From G963691885 sp963691885 (lineage in GTDB: Bacteria; Pseudomonadota; Alphaproteobacteria; UBA8366; Aestuariispiraceae), in assembly GCA_963691885.1 (NCBI GenBank), contig OY829843.1, positions 4,650,001-4,714,000 on the forward strand: a DNA stretch of 64,000 bases, read 5' to 3'. The stretch's first letter is position 1. Each line of letters starts with the position of its first letter. Below are positions 43,906 through 52,621 of the stretch, one piece after another. The position numbers were made by a program, and so were the translations under genes. The notes beneath the pieces are model-generated. The model saw only the letters and a program-made list of their open reading frames with translations. It was not told the origin of the DNA and did no database searches.

Positions 43906-44697
43906 GTGACCGGGACCTATGAAAACTTGATTTTAAGCCAGCCAGAACCGCATGTGTTGCTGGTAACAATGAACCGACCGAATATCGCCAATGCCTTCAA
44001 TACCCGTATGGCCGAAGAGATGCTGGAGGTCTGGACCGGCCCCGCAGCGGCAGAAGATATCCGCTGTGTCGTTCTGACCGGATCGGGTGACCGGGCCTTT
44101 TGTGCCGGGGCTGACCTGAAAGAGCGCAACGGGATGAGCGAGGCGGACTGGCGTACACAGCATGTGCTGTTCGAGAATATGGCCTATGCCCTGATGGATT
44201 GCCCGAACCCGGTCATCGCCGCGGTCAACGGGGCGGCCTATGCGGGGGGCTTCGAAATGGTTCTGGCCTGCGACTTTGCCTATGGCACCCGTTCGGCCCG
44301 ATTTGCGCTGACAGAGGTCACGTTGGGCCTCATACCGGGGGTTGGCGGCACACAGAACCTGCCGCGCGCCACGGGCCTTGCCCGGGCGAAGGAGATTATT
44401 CTGACAGGCCTTCCCTTTTCGGCCGATCAAGCACTGGATTGGGGAATTCTAAACCGCCTTTGTGACCCCGAAACCCTGTTAAGCGACGCGCTTTCCACCG
44501 CAAAGCGCATCGCCGGGAATGCCCCGCTTTCCATCCGTCAAGCCATGCGATCCATGGATGGGGGCATTGATATGCCGCTGAGAGAGGCAAGACGCCATGA
44601 GGTCGCGTGTTACAATCACTTGATTGAGACGGAAGATCTGAAAGAAGGCATCGCCGCCTTCAACGAGAAACGGAAACCGGTCTTCAAGGGACGCTAA
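43906..44697 (+). CDS. Enoyl-CoA hydratase/isomerase family protein
   Basis: About 263 residues, a crotonase fold. NRPNIANAFN, the oxyanion loop GDRAFCAGADLKER and NGAAYAGGFEMVLACDF are present. The first catalytic Glu position falls in the latter segment, and the second in LTEVTLGLIPGVGGTQNLPR. It hydrates or isomerises a 2-enoyl-CoA. The start is uncertain: GTG at 43906 gives the usual family N-terminus (VTGTYENLIL) with GGGG seven bases before it, whereas GTG at 43891 adds five residues. It converges on the DUF115 gene with a four-base overlap. Confidence 0.92.
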   Translation: MTGTYENLILSQPEPHVLLVTMNRPNIANAFNTRMAEEMLEVWTGPAAAEDIRCVVLTGSGDRAFCAGADLKERNGMSEADWRTQHVLFENMAYALMDCPNPVIAAVNGAAYAGGFEMVLACDFAYGTRSARFALTEVTLGLIPGVGGTQNLPRATGLARAKEIILTGLPFSADQALDWGILNRLCDPETLLSDALSTAKRIAGNAPLSIRQAMRSMDGGIDMPLREARRHEVACYNHLIETEDLKEGIAAFNEKRKPVFKGR

Positions 44698-46682
44698 TCG
44701 GAAGAGGCTTTGCCCGAACCTTTGACCTCGGCAAAAACCGCATCTCGAAGACCATTCATCCGCTTCAGTTGGTCCAAGAGCTGCAGTTTAAAAGCGCCAT
44801 TTAACCGCTCCCTGTCACCCTCAGGCATCCGTCTGTAATGGGCAAATCCATATTGCAGAAGCAAGAGAATGGTCCCCCGATAAAAGCCATTGGCGGCCCG
44901 CTCCTCGCCGCCAAGTTTGCTGTCGTCGGTTGAGATGATGCTGTCCAGGCTATCGAGTAGAGTGGGTAAGTTGGCCGCGGACTCTATTGCAGCGGCGATT
45001 GAGTTGGACTTGGCGACAAGCGCTTCAGAATACAACGCAACTGATCTGTCCTGTTCGGACTGCAAAACCTCAACCGGTGTGCAGAATGGCATCAGCATGG
45101 TTCGGATGGACTGCCCTTGCATATCAGAGCGGTTGGACAGCGTCACAGTCTCTGCCGCCTGAGATGTTGCCCCTTCAAGACGTGCCCCGTCGCTGCAGTT
45201 ATGCACCGTGATCTCGGGATTCGATGTACAAAACGCGTTGAAGAAACTCTTGGTGTAAAGAAATGACAGATTGGTGAAAACCTGATCCCGGAAATTGCCC
45301 GGCACGGCGATATCAAAGCGGTCCATATTGGCTGCGGAGCGCCAATACGGATCGTCGGACCAATTATAGTAGGATGAATTCGAGTGGTGCTGCTCCGGCT
45401 CAACCGCGCCCATATCAACGCCAAACAGATAGACGTCTCGCGCGCCAATGGCTTTGGCGACCCTGAGCGCCAGATTGGTGACCGACGGAGCCGCCTGTCG
45501 CCAGGAACCGGTTTTTCCGGCAAACAAATGCGTCGTGGTAATCCCGTCCGGAAAATAGAAGAAAACCTGCCCAAACAGGCGGGCCAATCGCGGATCAAGG
45601 GTTGCGGCGCCAATCAGCGTCAGATCCGACAGATCATAGCGATCTGCCGTCATTTTCACCCCGTCATAAACACTGGCGACATTCTCTACCTCACAATGCA
45701 GGTCCGGACGCAGGCCATGTTCTAGCAAGGCACTCAACGCGGTACCGCCGGAAACGAGGATCGCATTTTCGCGAAGGCGCACAATCTGGTCGATGGACCG
45801 GTCCAACGACGGACCACTGCCGACAATGATCACCGGCGGCGGGTTTTCAATTGGCAGATCAGGGGGCGCAAAATACGCCCTTACAAGGCCAAAATTACCA
45901 ACCGCATTGCGCAGCATCAGGCATTCATCTTCGACAAAGCCTTTGGAACTGCCCAGCGTCGGCAGCATCTCGCCAAACTGATCAAAGACCTGATTCAGTG
46001 CAGGACTGGCGTAATGCCGGTACCCGAGCGAGCCGTCGATACGGGAAAAAGGCCGAAGGCGCAGCGCCTCGAAAACCTGAATAGCAAGCCTTGCCGGGTT
46101 GTTATCCAGCAATACCGTCAGGGTACCGCCCCTGCCCTCAAGCTGTTCTATCAGGCCCGCCCAGTCAAAGCAGGTCAGGCTGAGCTGCATGAATTCCACA
46201 ACGGGTTCAACCAGGATCAAATCCCGAAAGTTCAATGCCCTCACAAGCCGCGGCAAATGAAATCCCAGACCGATGCCGAAAGAAACGAGCGCCCCGACCG
46301 TCAATGCGGGGTCGTTAACTTCTGTATTCGCCTCCTTTGGGTTTGGCGGCAAAGGTCCGAAATCTGCCTGCAACGCTTCGTAAAACCCGCGCTCTCCCTT
46401 GATCCAGTCCGAGTCTAAATTCGGTGGGTTTATCAGAAAGCGTTTTGGATCCGCCAAAAAACGATCAACTTGGGCCTTGGTAAAGTAGTGAGCACCCCCC
46501 GCATAAAGGGTCTGCCCCCCCAAATCCACATTCAGTTCACCCCCCTCTTCTGCTACAAGTTTCAGTGGTGTAGGCTGTGTAGGGGAGAGGCTTTGCAGCA
46601 TATCGGGGGGCAGGACCCGCCGCAGCGCGTCGATGTTTCGGGATATCAGGGTGGCCCGATCGGTTTGAGAATTGTCGATCAT
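44694..46682 (-). CDS. DUF115 / motility-accessory-factor-like glycosyltransferase family protein
   Basis: About 662 residues. The central region resembles the MAF/DUF115 family: PPVIIVGSGPSLDRSIDQI is its nucleotide-binding-like core, followed by ALLEHGLRPDLHCEVEN and DVYLFGVDMGAVEP. Flagellin nonulosonic-acid transfer has been linked to MAF proteins, but no flagellar or sugar-synthesis gene is nearby. The ATG at 46682 was chosen because earlier in-frame starts (46733, 46775) would run into the start of the diverging DUF1194 gene. None has a strong ribosome site. Confidence 0.8.
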   Translation of the reverse strand: MIDNSQTDRATLISRNIDALRRVLPPDMLQSLSPTQPTPLKLVAEEGGELNVDLGGQTLYAGGAHYFTKAQVDRFLADPKRFLINPPNLDSDWIKGERGFYEALQADFGPLPPNPKEANTEVNDPALTVGALVSFGIGLGFHLPRLVRALNFRDLILVEPVVEFMQLSLTCFDWAGLIEQLEGRGGTLTVLLDNNPARLAIQVFEALRLRPFSRIDGSLGYRHYASPALNQVFDQFGEMLPTLGSSKGFVEDECLMLRNAVGNFGLVRAYFAPPDLPIENPPPVIIVGSGPSLDRSIDQIVRLRENAILVSGGTALSALLEHGLRPDLHCEVENVASVYDGVKMTADRYDLSDLTLIGAATLDPRLARLFGQVFFYFPDGITTTHLFAGKTGSWRQAAPSVTNLALRVAKAIGARDVYLFGVDMGAVEPEQHHSNSSYYNWSDDPYWRSAANMDRFDIAVPGNFRDQVFTNLSFLYTKSFFNAFCTSNPEITVHNCSDGARLEGATSQAAETVTLSNRSDMQGQSIRTMLMPFCTPVEVLQSEQDRSVALYSEALVAKSNSIAAAIESAANLPTLLDSLDSIISTDDSKLGGEERAANGFYRGTILLLLQYGFAHYRRMPEGDRERLNGAFKLQLLDQLKRMNGLRDAVFAEVKGSGKASSD

Positions 46683-46744
46683 GTCACAGTTACGATGCGG
46701 TTTTTCAGCCCTATCCTGCAAGACTGAATCCATCAACTGAGAGG

Positions 46745-47542
46745 ATGTGTGTGTTGCCAGAACGATTTGAGACATTTTCGATCTTTTCCAGCTCTATCTT
46801 GCGCGGTCTGTGTTGCGCAATGACCATGGTCCTCTTGGTCGGCATCAATGTCTCGCAGGCGAAGGAGAAGGTGGATCTGGAACTGGTGCTGGCGGCCGAT
46901 GGGTCAGGCTCAATCGATGACGAGGAACTGGCCCTCCAACGGCAGGGCTATGCCGACGCTGTAATCGATCCACGCATTCTGGCCCTGATGACAGGTGGTC
47001 TCTATGGAAAGACAGCCATCGCCTATGTCGAATGGGGAGACGCCAGCGCGGTTTACACCATTGTCGACTGGACGATCATTGACGGGCCAGAAAGCGCAAA
47101 GGCGTTTGCCGCCGAACTGGCCACAGCACCCAGAAAGGCATGGGGATACAATTCAATCTCGTCCGCGATCGATTATTCAACTGTCCTGATTGAAACCAAC
47201 GAGTACGAAGGCCTGCGGCGCATCATCGATGTCTCCGGCGACGGGCCCAACCGGGGCGGTCGCCATATAACCGTTTCAAGGGACGAGGCCGTGGCCAAAG
47301 GCATAACCATCAACGCGCTCGTCGTAAAATCACGCGGGGGCGGCTATCCTGGTCCGGGCGGCATGCCCCTCGAAGAGCACTATAAACGTGACGTGATTGG
47401 CGGGTTCGGGGCCTTCGTCCAGATTGCGGATCAGAATCTCAGTTTCTCCGAAGCGGTTCGAAACAAGATGCTTTTGGAGGTCGCCAGCACGATGCAACAG
47501 GCAGCAGATGCGGGGGCGGATCTATCGCCCTTGCGTCAATAG
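46745..47542 (+). CDS. Secreted DUF1194 protein with a von Willebrand-type metal site (copy 2)
   Basis: 265 residues, paralogous to the protein at 38463-39236. Both share a signal peptide, the MIDAS triad (Asp52, Ser54, Ser56 in LAADGSGSI), a SISSAID/Y segment, IDVSGDGPNRGG and DVIGGFGAFVQIAD. This copy has a Gly-rich insertion (SRGGGYPGPGGMPLEE) before the last strand. The GAGAGG at 46739-46744 abuts the ATG, so an in-frame GTG at 46751 is an equally good start. It is 82 bases upstream of the caspase-like gene in the same direction. Confidence 0.87.
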   Translation: MCVLPERFETFSIFSSSILRGLCCAMTMVLLVGINVSQAKEKVDLELVLAADGSGSIDDEELALQRQGYADAVIDPRILALMTGGLYGKTAIAYVEWGDASAVYTIVDWTIIDGPESAKAFAAELATAPRKAWGYNSISSAIDYSTVLIETNEYEGLRRIIDVSGDGPNRGGRHITVSRDEAVAKGITINALVVKSRGGGYPGPGGMPLEEHYKRDVIGGFGAFVQIADQNLSFSEAVRNKMLLEVASTMQQAADAGADLSPLRQ

Positions 47543-47544
47543 GC

Positions 47545-47562
47545 ATGTTCAGCTCTGAACAT
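47545..47562. promoter_or_regulatory. 18-bp near-palindrome between DUF1194 copy 2 and the caspase-like gene
   Basis: ATGTTCAG-CT-CTGAACAT: perfect 8-base arms around two bases. It starts two bases after the DUF1194 stop and lies 62 bases before the caspase ATG. As RNA it would give a seven-pair stem with a GCTC loop but no T-run, so it is either an operator or a stabilising hairpin. A/T-rich sequence suited to a promoter follows it. Confidence 0.45.
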
Positions 47563-47624
47563 TGAAAAATTGGCATAATTTGGTACTCTTATTTTAAGTG
47601 AAATCAGTTCGATCAGGTTTTGAA

Positions 47625-49412
47625 ATGACTTCTTTGTATCACCCGGGTTTCTTTCTCTCAGCGTTTGTCGCTTTCACAATAACGATGACCATCACGGTCG
47701 GGGATGCTTTGGCAGCGCCGTCACGGATCGCCCTGGTGATCGGCAACAGCGCCTATCAGGAAGGGGCGTTGAAAAATCCCGCATCAGATGCGGCCTTGAT
47801 GGCAAGGACCCTGCGCGATGTCGGTTTTGAAGTTCTGGAAGAAATCGACGCGGATGAGCGCGCAATGGGACGTGCCATGGTGCGGTTTTCCCGCAAGGTG
47901 AAAGAAGCCGGCCCCGACACCATTTCGCTATTCTACTACGCGGGACACGGCCTGCAGTATCAGGGTGAGAATTACCTGGTTCCGATCGGTGCCCGGATTG
48001 AAGACGAGGTGGATATTGATCTGGAAGCCGTCCGGGCCAGCACAATGCTCAGTCAATTGGAACGGGCGGGTGGCAAGCTGAACATCGTCATTCTTGACGC
48101 GTGCCGTAACAATCCGTTTAAGGCGACAACCCGTTCGGTGGATCGTGGTCTGGCGAAAATGGATGCGCCAAACGGCACACTTCTGGCCTATTCCACCGCA
48201 CCGGGGCGTGTTGCCAGCGATGGTACAGGCGCCAACAGCCCCTACACTCAGGCCCTGTCACGGGCGATCAAAGAACCCGGCATTCCCATTGAACAGGTCT
48301 TTAAGCGGGTCCGCATACAAGTAATGGAGCGGACGGGTGAAAAGCAGGTTCCTTGGGAATCCTCATCCCTGACCGGCGAATTCAACTTTGTCGAAGCGGC
48401 CCCCCAAGTTGCCAGTTTGAACCCTGCCCCGCAGACGGTTGAAATCGAATACTGGAAATCGATCAGTCAGGTCGATGATCCGGCCCTGTTCGAAGCCTAT
48501 CTCGCACAATATCCGGACGGCCTTTTTGCATCGATCGCGAAGCAGCGTATTGCCGCCCTTTCTGCCCCGTCTGCGGCGTCAGGCGATCTTGTTTTCTTTC
48601 AATCCATCCAGATGAGCGACGATATTGCCCAATTCGAAGCCTATTTGCAGCAATACCCGGATGGCCAGTTTGCAACCCTGGCCCGGGGTCGCATCGCACA
48701 ATTGCAAAAGGAACAGGCAGAGCAAGCTATTACACTGGAACGACAGGAAGAACGGGAACTTTGGAATGGCATCAGAGGCGCGTCAGATCTGGCGGCTTAT
48801 GAAGCGTTTCTAGCGCGCTATCCGGATGGCATTTACGCCGATGTCGCGCGGGCAAGGATCGCGTCGCTTTCAGCCGCACCACAATCAGCATTGCCCTCTT
48901 CGCAGCCTGATAACAGCGCGGCAGATGCACTCTTCTGGGACAGTATCAAATTCAGCTCCAGAAAGTCGGACTATCAGGCCTATCTGAACCAGTTTCCAAA
49001 CGGCACCTTCGCGGCGATTGCCCGAAACCGTGCCGAAAACGGCTATGCCCCCCAGACAGCTGCTCTTACTGACCAAGCAGAACCCTATGACGGTACCTAT
49101 CGCCTTTATCTTGAGGTGATCAGTTCCAGCGGTGGTGCCTATGCAACACAGCTGAATTCACCGGGTGAGAAATTTGACGACGAGATTACTGTCGTCGGCG
49201 GCAAATTCAGCGATAGCATCCAAACAACGGCTTTTTCCGGCGTAAATATCGACATAGATGTCGAAACAGACGGCACCTTTAAACTGACATATGGTTGGCG
49301 AGGGGCCTATGCCCGTAGCAACTACATCACCGGTTCGCTTGCGAGCGGCGAGCACAGTCAAAAGAAAGTCGGGAATGGCCGTCTCTTGCTCTGGAAGCTG
49401 GTTCGGCAGTAA
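47625..49412 (+). CDS. Secreted caspase-like (peptidase C14) protein with four C-terminal repeats
   Basis: 595 residues. A signal peptide (about 1-30) is followed by a metacaspase-type domain (33-255). The catalytic dyad is His108 in YYAGHGLQ and Cys160 in ILDACRNNPF, so it should be active and cut after basic residues. Four degenerate units of about 36 residues follow at 277-312, 324-361, 379-415 and 437-471, with consensus F/W-W-x-S-I ... F-E-A-Y-L-x-x-Y-P-D-G-x-F-A. A final beta-rich domain spans about 487-595. The ATG at 47625 is preferred to a GTG at 47598. Caspase domains with such repeats recur in alphaproteobacteria; targets are unknown. Confidence 0.9.
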   Translation: MTSLYHPGFFLSAFVAFTITMTITVGDALAAPSRIALVIGNSAYQEGALKNPASDAALMARTLRDVGFEVLEEIDADERAMGRAMVRFSRKVKEAGPDTISLFYYAGHGLQYQGENYLVPIGARIEDEVDIDLEAVRASTMLSQLERAGGKLNIVILDACRNNPFKATTRSVDRGLAKMDAPNGTLLAYSTAPGRVASDGTGANSPYTQALSRAIKEPGIPIEQVFKRVRIQVMERTGEKQVPWESSSLTGEFNFVEAAPQVASLNPAPQTVEIEYWKSISQVDDPALFEAYLAQYPDGLFASIAKQRIAALSAPSAASGDLVFFQSIQMSDDIAQFEAYLQQYPDGQFATLARGRIAQLQKEQAEQAITLERQEERELWNGIRGASDLAAYEAFLARYPDGIYADVARARIASLSAAPQSALPSSQPDNSAADALFWDSIKFSSRKSDYQAYLNQFPNGTFAAIARNRAENGYAPQTAALTDQAEPYDGTYRLYLEVISSSGGAYATQLNSPGEKFDDEITVVGGKFSDSIQTTAFSGVNIDIDVETDGTFKLTYGWRGAYARSNYITGSLASGEHSQKKVGNGRLLLWKLVRQ

Positions 49413-49421
49413 TCCGCAAAA

Positions 49422-50324
49422 TCAGCCTGTGCGGGCCCTTACCCTCTCGCGGTAGAGCGTGTAAAGGCCACTCGCCACGATGATTGCGGCTCCCAACACT
49501 GTATAGCGGTCTGGAATATCCCCAAAGATCAGGAATCCAAAGAGTGCTGCCCAAACCAGGCTGGTGTACTGGAATGGTTGCAGGACGGCCGCCGGTGTCA
49601 CTTCCAGTGCCATCACGAACAATGTGTGTCCGAGGATGGATGTCATTGCCAGCGTCAATAATAGCATCCAGCTATAGGCATCCGGCCAGACCCAGAAGAA
49701 CGGGCCGACCGTAGCGCTCATCACAAAACCCGTCCAGGCGAGATAGAGCAGCGAGGTCTCGTTGCTGTCTGTTCTGCTCAGGCGGCGTGTCATGATGATG
49801 TAGATTGCGAAAACAAAGGCGGCGAAGATCCCAAGCAAGGCATAGGGGTGCATCACACCCATTCCCGGCCTCAGGATGATCAAAACCCCAATAAAGCCAA
49901 CGCCAACAGCAAGCCAGCGGCGGATACCGACGTCTTCTTTCAGGAACGGAACCGAAAGCGCGGTCACAATCAGCGGCGTCGCGGCAAACAGTGCCGAAAG
50001 ATCCGCCAGAGGCATCGAATAGACAATGAAGGCGAAAAGCGCGATCTCGCCGGTGAGCAAAGCAGAGCGAACAATCTGCTGAACCGGGTGCTTGCTGCGG
50101 ATCGTAGACCCCAAACCTTGTTTCCGGTGCGCCAGCCAGGCCGCAAACACCGCAAAAGCGGCGAAGCGCATCAGAAGTATCTGACTGACATGGAAATTCG
50201 CACCAAGAAATTTGGTGACAACATCCTGGGCGGCAAAGATCAGAACGGCAAACAGCATCAAAAAGATGCCATTGGCCGATCTTGCCGGGGCAAGGGCGGG
50301 ATTTGAGGCCGTGATTTGGGTCAT
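49422..50324 (-). CDS. DMT-family (EamA) transporter
   Basis: 300 residues and ten predicted membrane spans formed by two EamA repeats. The first starts MLFAVLIFAAQDVVTKFLG, and the second lies around ALLGIFAAFVFAIYIIMTRR. Members export amino acids or related metabolites. Its stop is nine bases from that of the converging caspase gene. It diverges from prfC. Confidence 0.92.
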   Translation of the reverse strand: MTQITASNPALAPARSANGIFLMLFAVLIFAAQDVVTKFLGANFHVSQILLMRFAAFAVFAAWLAHRKQGLGSTIRSKHPVQQIVRSALLTGEIALFAFIVYSMPLADLSALFAATPLIVTALSVPFLKEDVGIRRWLAVGVGFIGVLIILRPGMGVMHPYALLGIFAAFVFAIYIIMTRRLSRTDSNETSLLYLAWTGFVMSATVGPFFWVWPDAYSWMLLLTLAMTSILGHTLFVMALEVTPAAVLQPFQYTSLVWAALFGFLIFGDIPDRYTVLGAAIIVASGLYTLYRERVRARTG

Positions 50325-50456
50325 GACTCGTTCCTACGCCTGCTTTTGTCGGAACACAATTGCAATACCGGCACAACACCCATGCGCCAAGGTCAGTGCA
50401 CCTGCTGCGCCCACCGGATCACGTCCCTTGCACCGGACCAAGGAGGGCGATAAACA

Positions 50457-52073
50457 ATGCCACAGCAACCGCCACATTCAGAGAGTATCATGTCAGCATC
50501 CACCGCAGGGGCCGCCGCCGCCAAGAGGCGCACATTTGCGATCATTTCCCACCCTGATGCGGGCAAGACGACCCTGACAGAAAAGCTTCTGTTGCTTGGG
50601 GGTGCCATCCATCTGGCTGGTGAAGTGAAGGCCAAAGGGGACCGACGACGTGCCCGCTCCGACTGGATGAAGATCGAACAGGAACGCGGCATTTCGGTCA
50701 CAACCTCCGTCATGACTTTCGAGAATGGCGGCAATATCTACAACCTCCTCGATACGCCGGGCCATGAAGATTTCTCTGAAGACACTTATCGGACGCTGAC
50801 CGCTGTCGATTCTGCGGTTATGGTGATCGATGCAGCCCGCGGGATCCAGGCGCAAACCCTGAAACTGTTTGAGGTCTGCCGCCTGCGCGATATCCCGATT
50901 ACCACCTTTGTGAACAAGATGGACCGGGAATCCCGCGATCCGTTCGAGATCATGGATGAGGTGGCAGAAACGCTGGCACTAGATGTAACACCGCTGAGCT
51001 GGCCGATCGGCATGGGGCGGAACTTCCTCGGATGTTATGACCTGGTCAATGACCGCCTGATCCTTCTGCGCGATGAGGGGGCGGCTGAGATCATTCACGT
51101 AGAGGGGTTGGACGATCCCGCCATCGATAACCACTTACCAAAAGAGCAGGCCGACGCATTGCGGGATGAGGCCAGCATTGCCAAGGAAGCCTGCCCGCCA
51201 TTTGACCTCGACGCCTATCTGGCCGGCCATCTGACGCCTGTCTTCTTTGGCTCCGCCCTACGCAATTTCGGTGTTAACGAATTGCTGGGCGGGATCGGCG
51301 CAAACGCCCCTGCCCCGCGACCTCAAACCAGCAATCTGCGTGACGTCCAGCCCGCTGAAGAAAAAGTCACCGGATTTGTGTTCAAAGTGCAGGCCAATAT
51401 GGATCCTAAGCACCGGGATCGTATTGCCTTTATGCGGGTTTGTTCCGGCAAATTTAACCGTGGCATGAAATTGAACCATATCCGGTCTGGCAAACAGATG
51501 GCGATCCACAACCCGATCATGTTCTTTGCGCAGGACCGCGAACTGGCGGATGAGGCCTGGCCCGGCGACATTATCGGTGTACCAAACCATGGCACGCTGC
51601 GTGTTGGTGATACGTTGAGCGAGGCGGAAAACCTGCGTTTCACCGGTATCCCGAATTTTGCTCCGGAAATCCTGCGGCGGGTCCGCCTAGATGATCCAAT
51701 GAAGTCAAAACATCTGGGTAAGGCCCTGGTGAGCCTAGCCGAAGAAGGGGTTACGCAAGTCTTCAAACGGACACTCGGTGGCGACTGGATTGTGGGGGTC
51801 GTCGGACAATTGCAGCTCGATGTCCTGATCACCCGGGTGGAACAGGAGTACGGCGTCAAGATCGGCCTGGAACCAGCCCCCTTTGAGACAGCCCGTTGGG
51901 TCTATTCCGACGACAAGGGAAAACTGGACAGCCTGATCAGCACGAATTCATCCGCCATGGCCGAAGATGGCGATGGCGAACCCGTCTTCCTCGCCCGCAA
52001 TTCCTGGGAGTTGAATTACCAGATTGAACAGAACCCTGACGTCACATTCAGCGCCTTCAAGGAACGCTCTTAG
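50457..52073 (+). CDS. prfC: Peptide chain release factor 3
   Basis: 538 residues. This GTPase recycles RF1/RF2 after termination. Motifs: G1 HPDAGKTTLTEK, the switch I segment QERGISVTTS, G3 DTPGHEDFSEDTYR and G4 NKMDRE. Domains II and III follow, with the RF3-type C-terminus ending in WELNYQIEQNPDVTF. AGGAGG lies 10 bases before the ATG at 50457. An internal ATG at 50490 also has a fair site and could be the true start. Confidence 0.96.
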   Translation: MPQQPPHSESIMSASTAGAAAAKRRTFAIISHPDAGKTTLTEKLLLLGGAIHLAGEVKAKGDRRRARSDWMKIEQERGISVTTSVMTFENGGNIYNLLDTPGHEDFSEDTYRTLTAVDSAVMVIDAARGIQAQTLKLFEVCRLRDIPITTFVNKMDRESRDPFEIMDEVAETLALDVTPLSWPIGMGRNFLGCYDLVNDRLILLRDEGAAEIIHVEGLDDPAIDNHLPKEQADALRDEASIAKEACPPFDLDAYLAGHLTPVFFGSALRNFGVNELLGGIGANAPAPRPQTSNLRDVQPAEEKVTGFVFKVQANMDPKHRDRIAFMRVCSGKFNRGMKLNHIRSGKQMAIHNPIMFFAQDRELADEAWPGDIIGVPNHGTLRVGDTLSEAENLRFTGIPNFAPEILRRVRLDDPMKSKHLGKALVSLAEEGVTQVFKRTLGGDWIVGVVGQLQLDVLITRVEQEYGVKIGLEPAPFETARWVYSDDKGKLDSLISTNSSAMAEDGDGEPVFLARNSWELNYQIEQNPDVTFSAFKERS

Positions 52074-52085
52074 GTCCTGTAGCGG

Positions 52086-52469
52086 TTAAAAAGATCGGAC
52101 CCCATCGATGGTCAAGCCAGCCCTGGTGTAGACCTGCTGAGTAAAGCAGCTGCCTTCGTCAACGATGATGACCAGTGCACCCGACCTGTCTTTCAAACGC
52201 ACCCAGGCCTCATAGCCCTCGACCCTGTTATCGGTCAGGCTCGAGTTGCGATAAAGCACGGTGTATTTGATTGATGCAATCTCGTCAGCGTTCACGCCAA
52301 TATTCTGCAATTCCCCGGCAATAACCGACCGACAGTAAGACGGCCGTTCAAAAGGATAGGTTTCTGTCACAGTATTGGAGGCGACATGACGCGGGCCGCC
52401 TGCGGCGCAGGCTGCCAAGAACAGTAAAGCGCCCAAAACCGGAACGCGTGCAGACCAGATCCTCATCAT
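52086..52469 (-). CDS. Small hypothetical lipoprotein
   Basis: 127 residues. Lipobox LLFLAACAAG (Cys21). The mature part contains two further Cys residues (SYCRSV, GSCFTQQ) that may form a disulfide, and alternating strand-like segments such as SIKYTVLYRNSSL and YEAWVRLKDRSG. Unrecognised family. Two adjacent ATG codons are possible starts; the second (52466) is better spaced from AGG. It converges on prfC with a 12-base gap. Confidence 0.75.
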   Translation of the reverse strand: MMRIWSARVPVLGALLFLAACAAGGPRHVASNTVTETYPFERPSYCRSVIAGELQNIGVNADEIASIKYTVLYRNSSLTDNRVEGYEAWVRLKDRSGALVIIVDEGSCFTQQVYTRAGLTIDGVRSF

Positions 52470-52621
52470 ATACCTAATCCTTTTACAGTCAGCCCGTGAG
52501 CGAGACGGGGCACCAATACAGTGTCACCACCCCTAGATAGGATCCATACTTCAGGAAACCAGAGGCCCTTGGTTCACGGATAGGTGTTTTCCCTGCTAGG
52601 TCGGGGCAAGTCGGAAAAGAG

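Noticed and set aside
46683..46775. Longer start for the DUF115 protein
   Set aside because: It would overlap the start of the diverging DUF1194 gene and has no ribosome-binding site.
47545..47562. LexA box reading of the GTTC/GAAC palindrome
   Set aside because: The alphaproteobacterial LexA site is the direct repeat GTTC-N7-GTTC; this one is inverted with a six-base gap.
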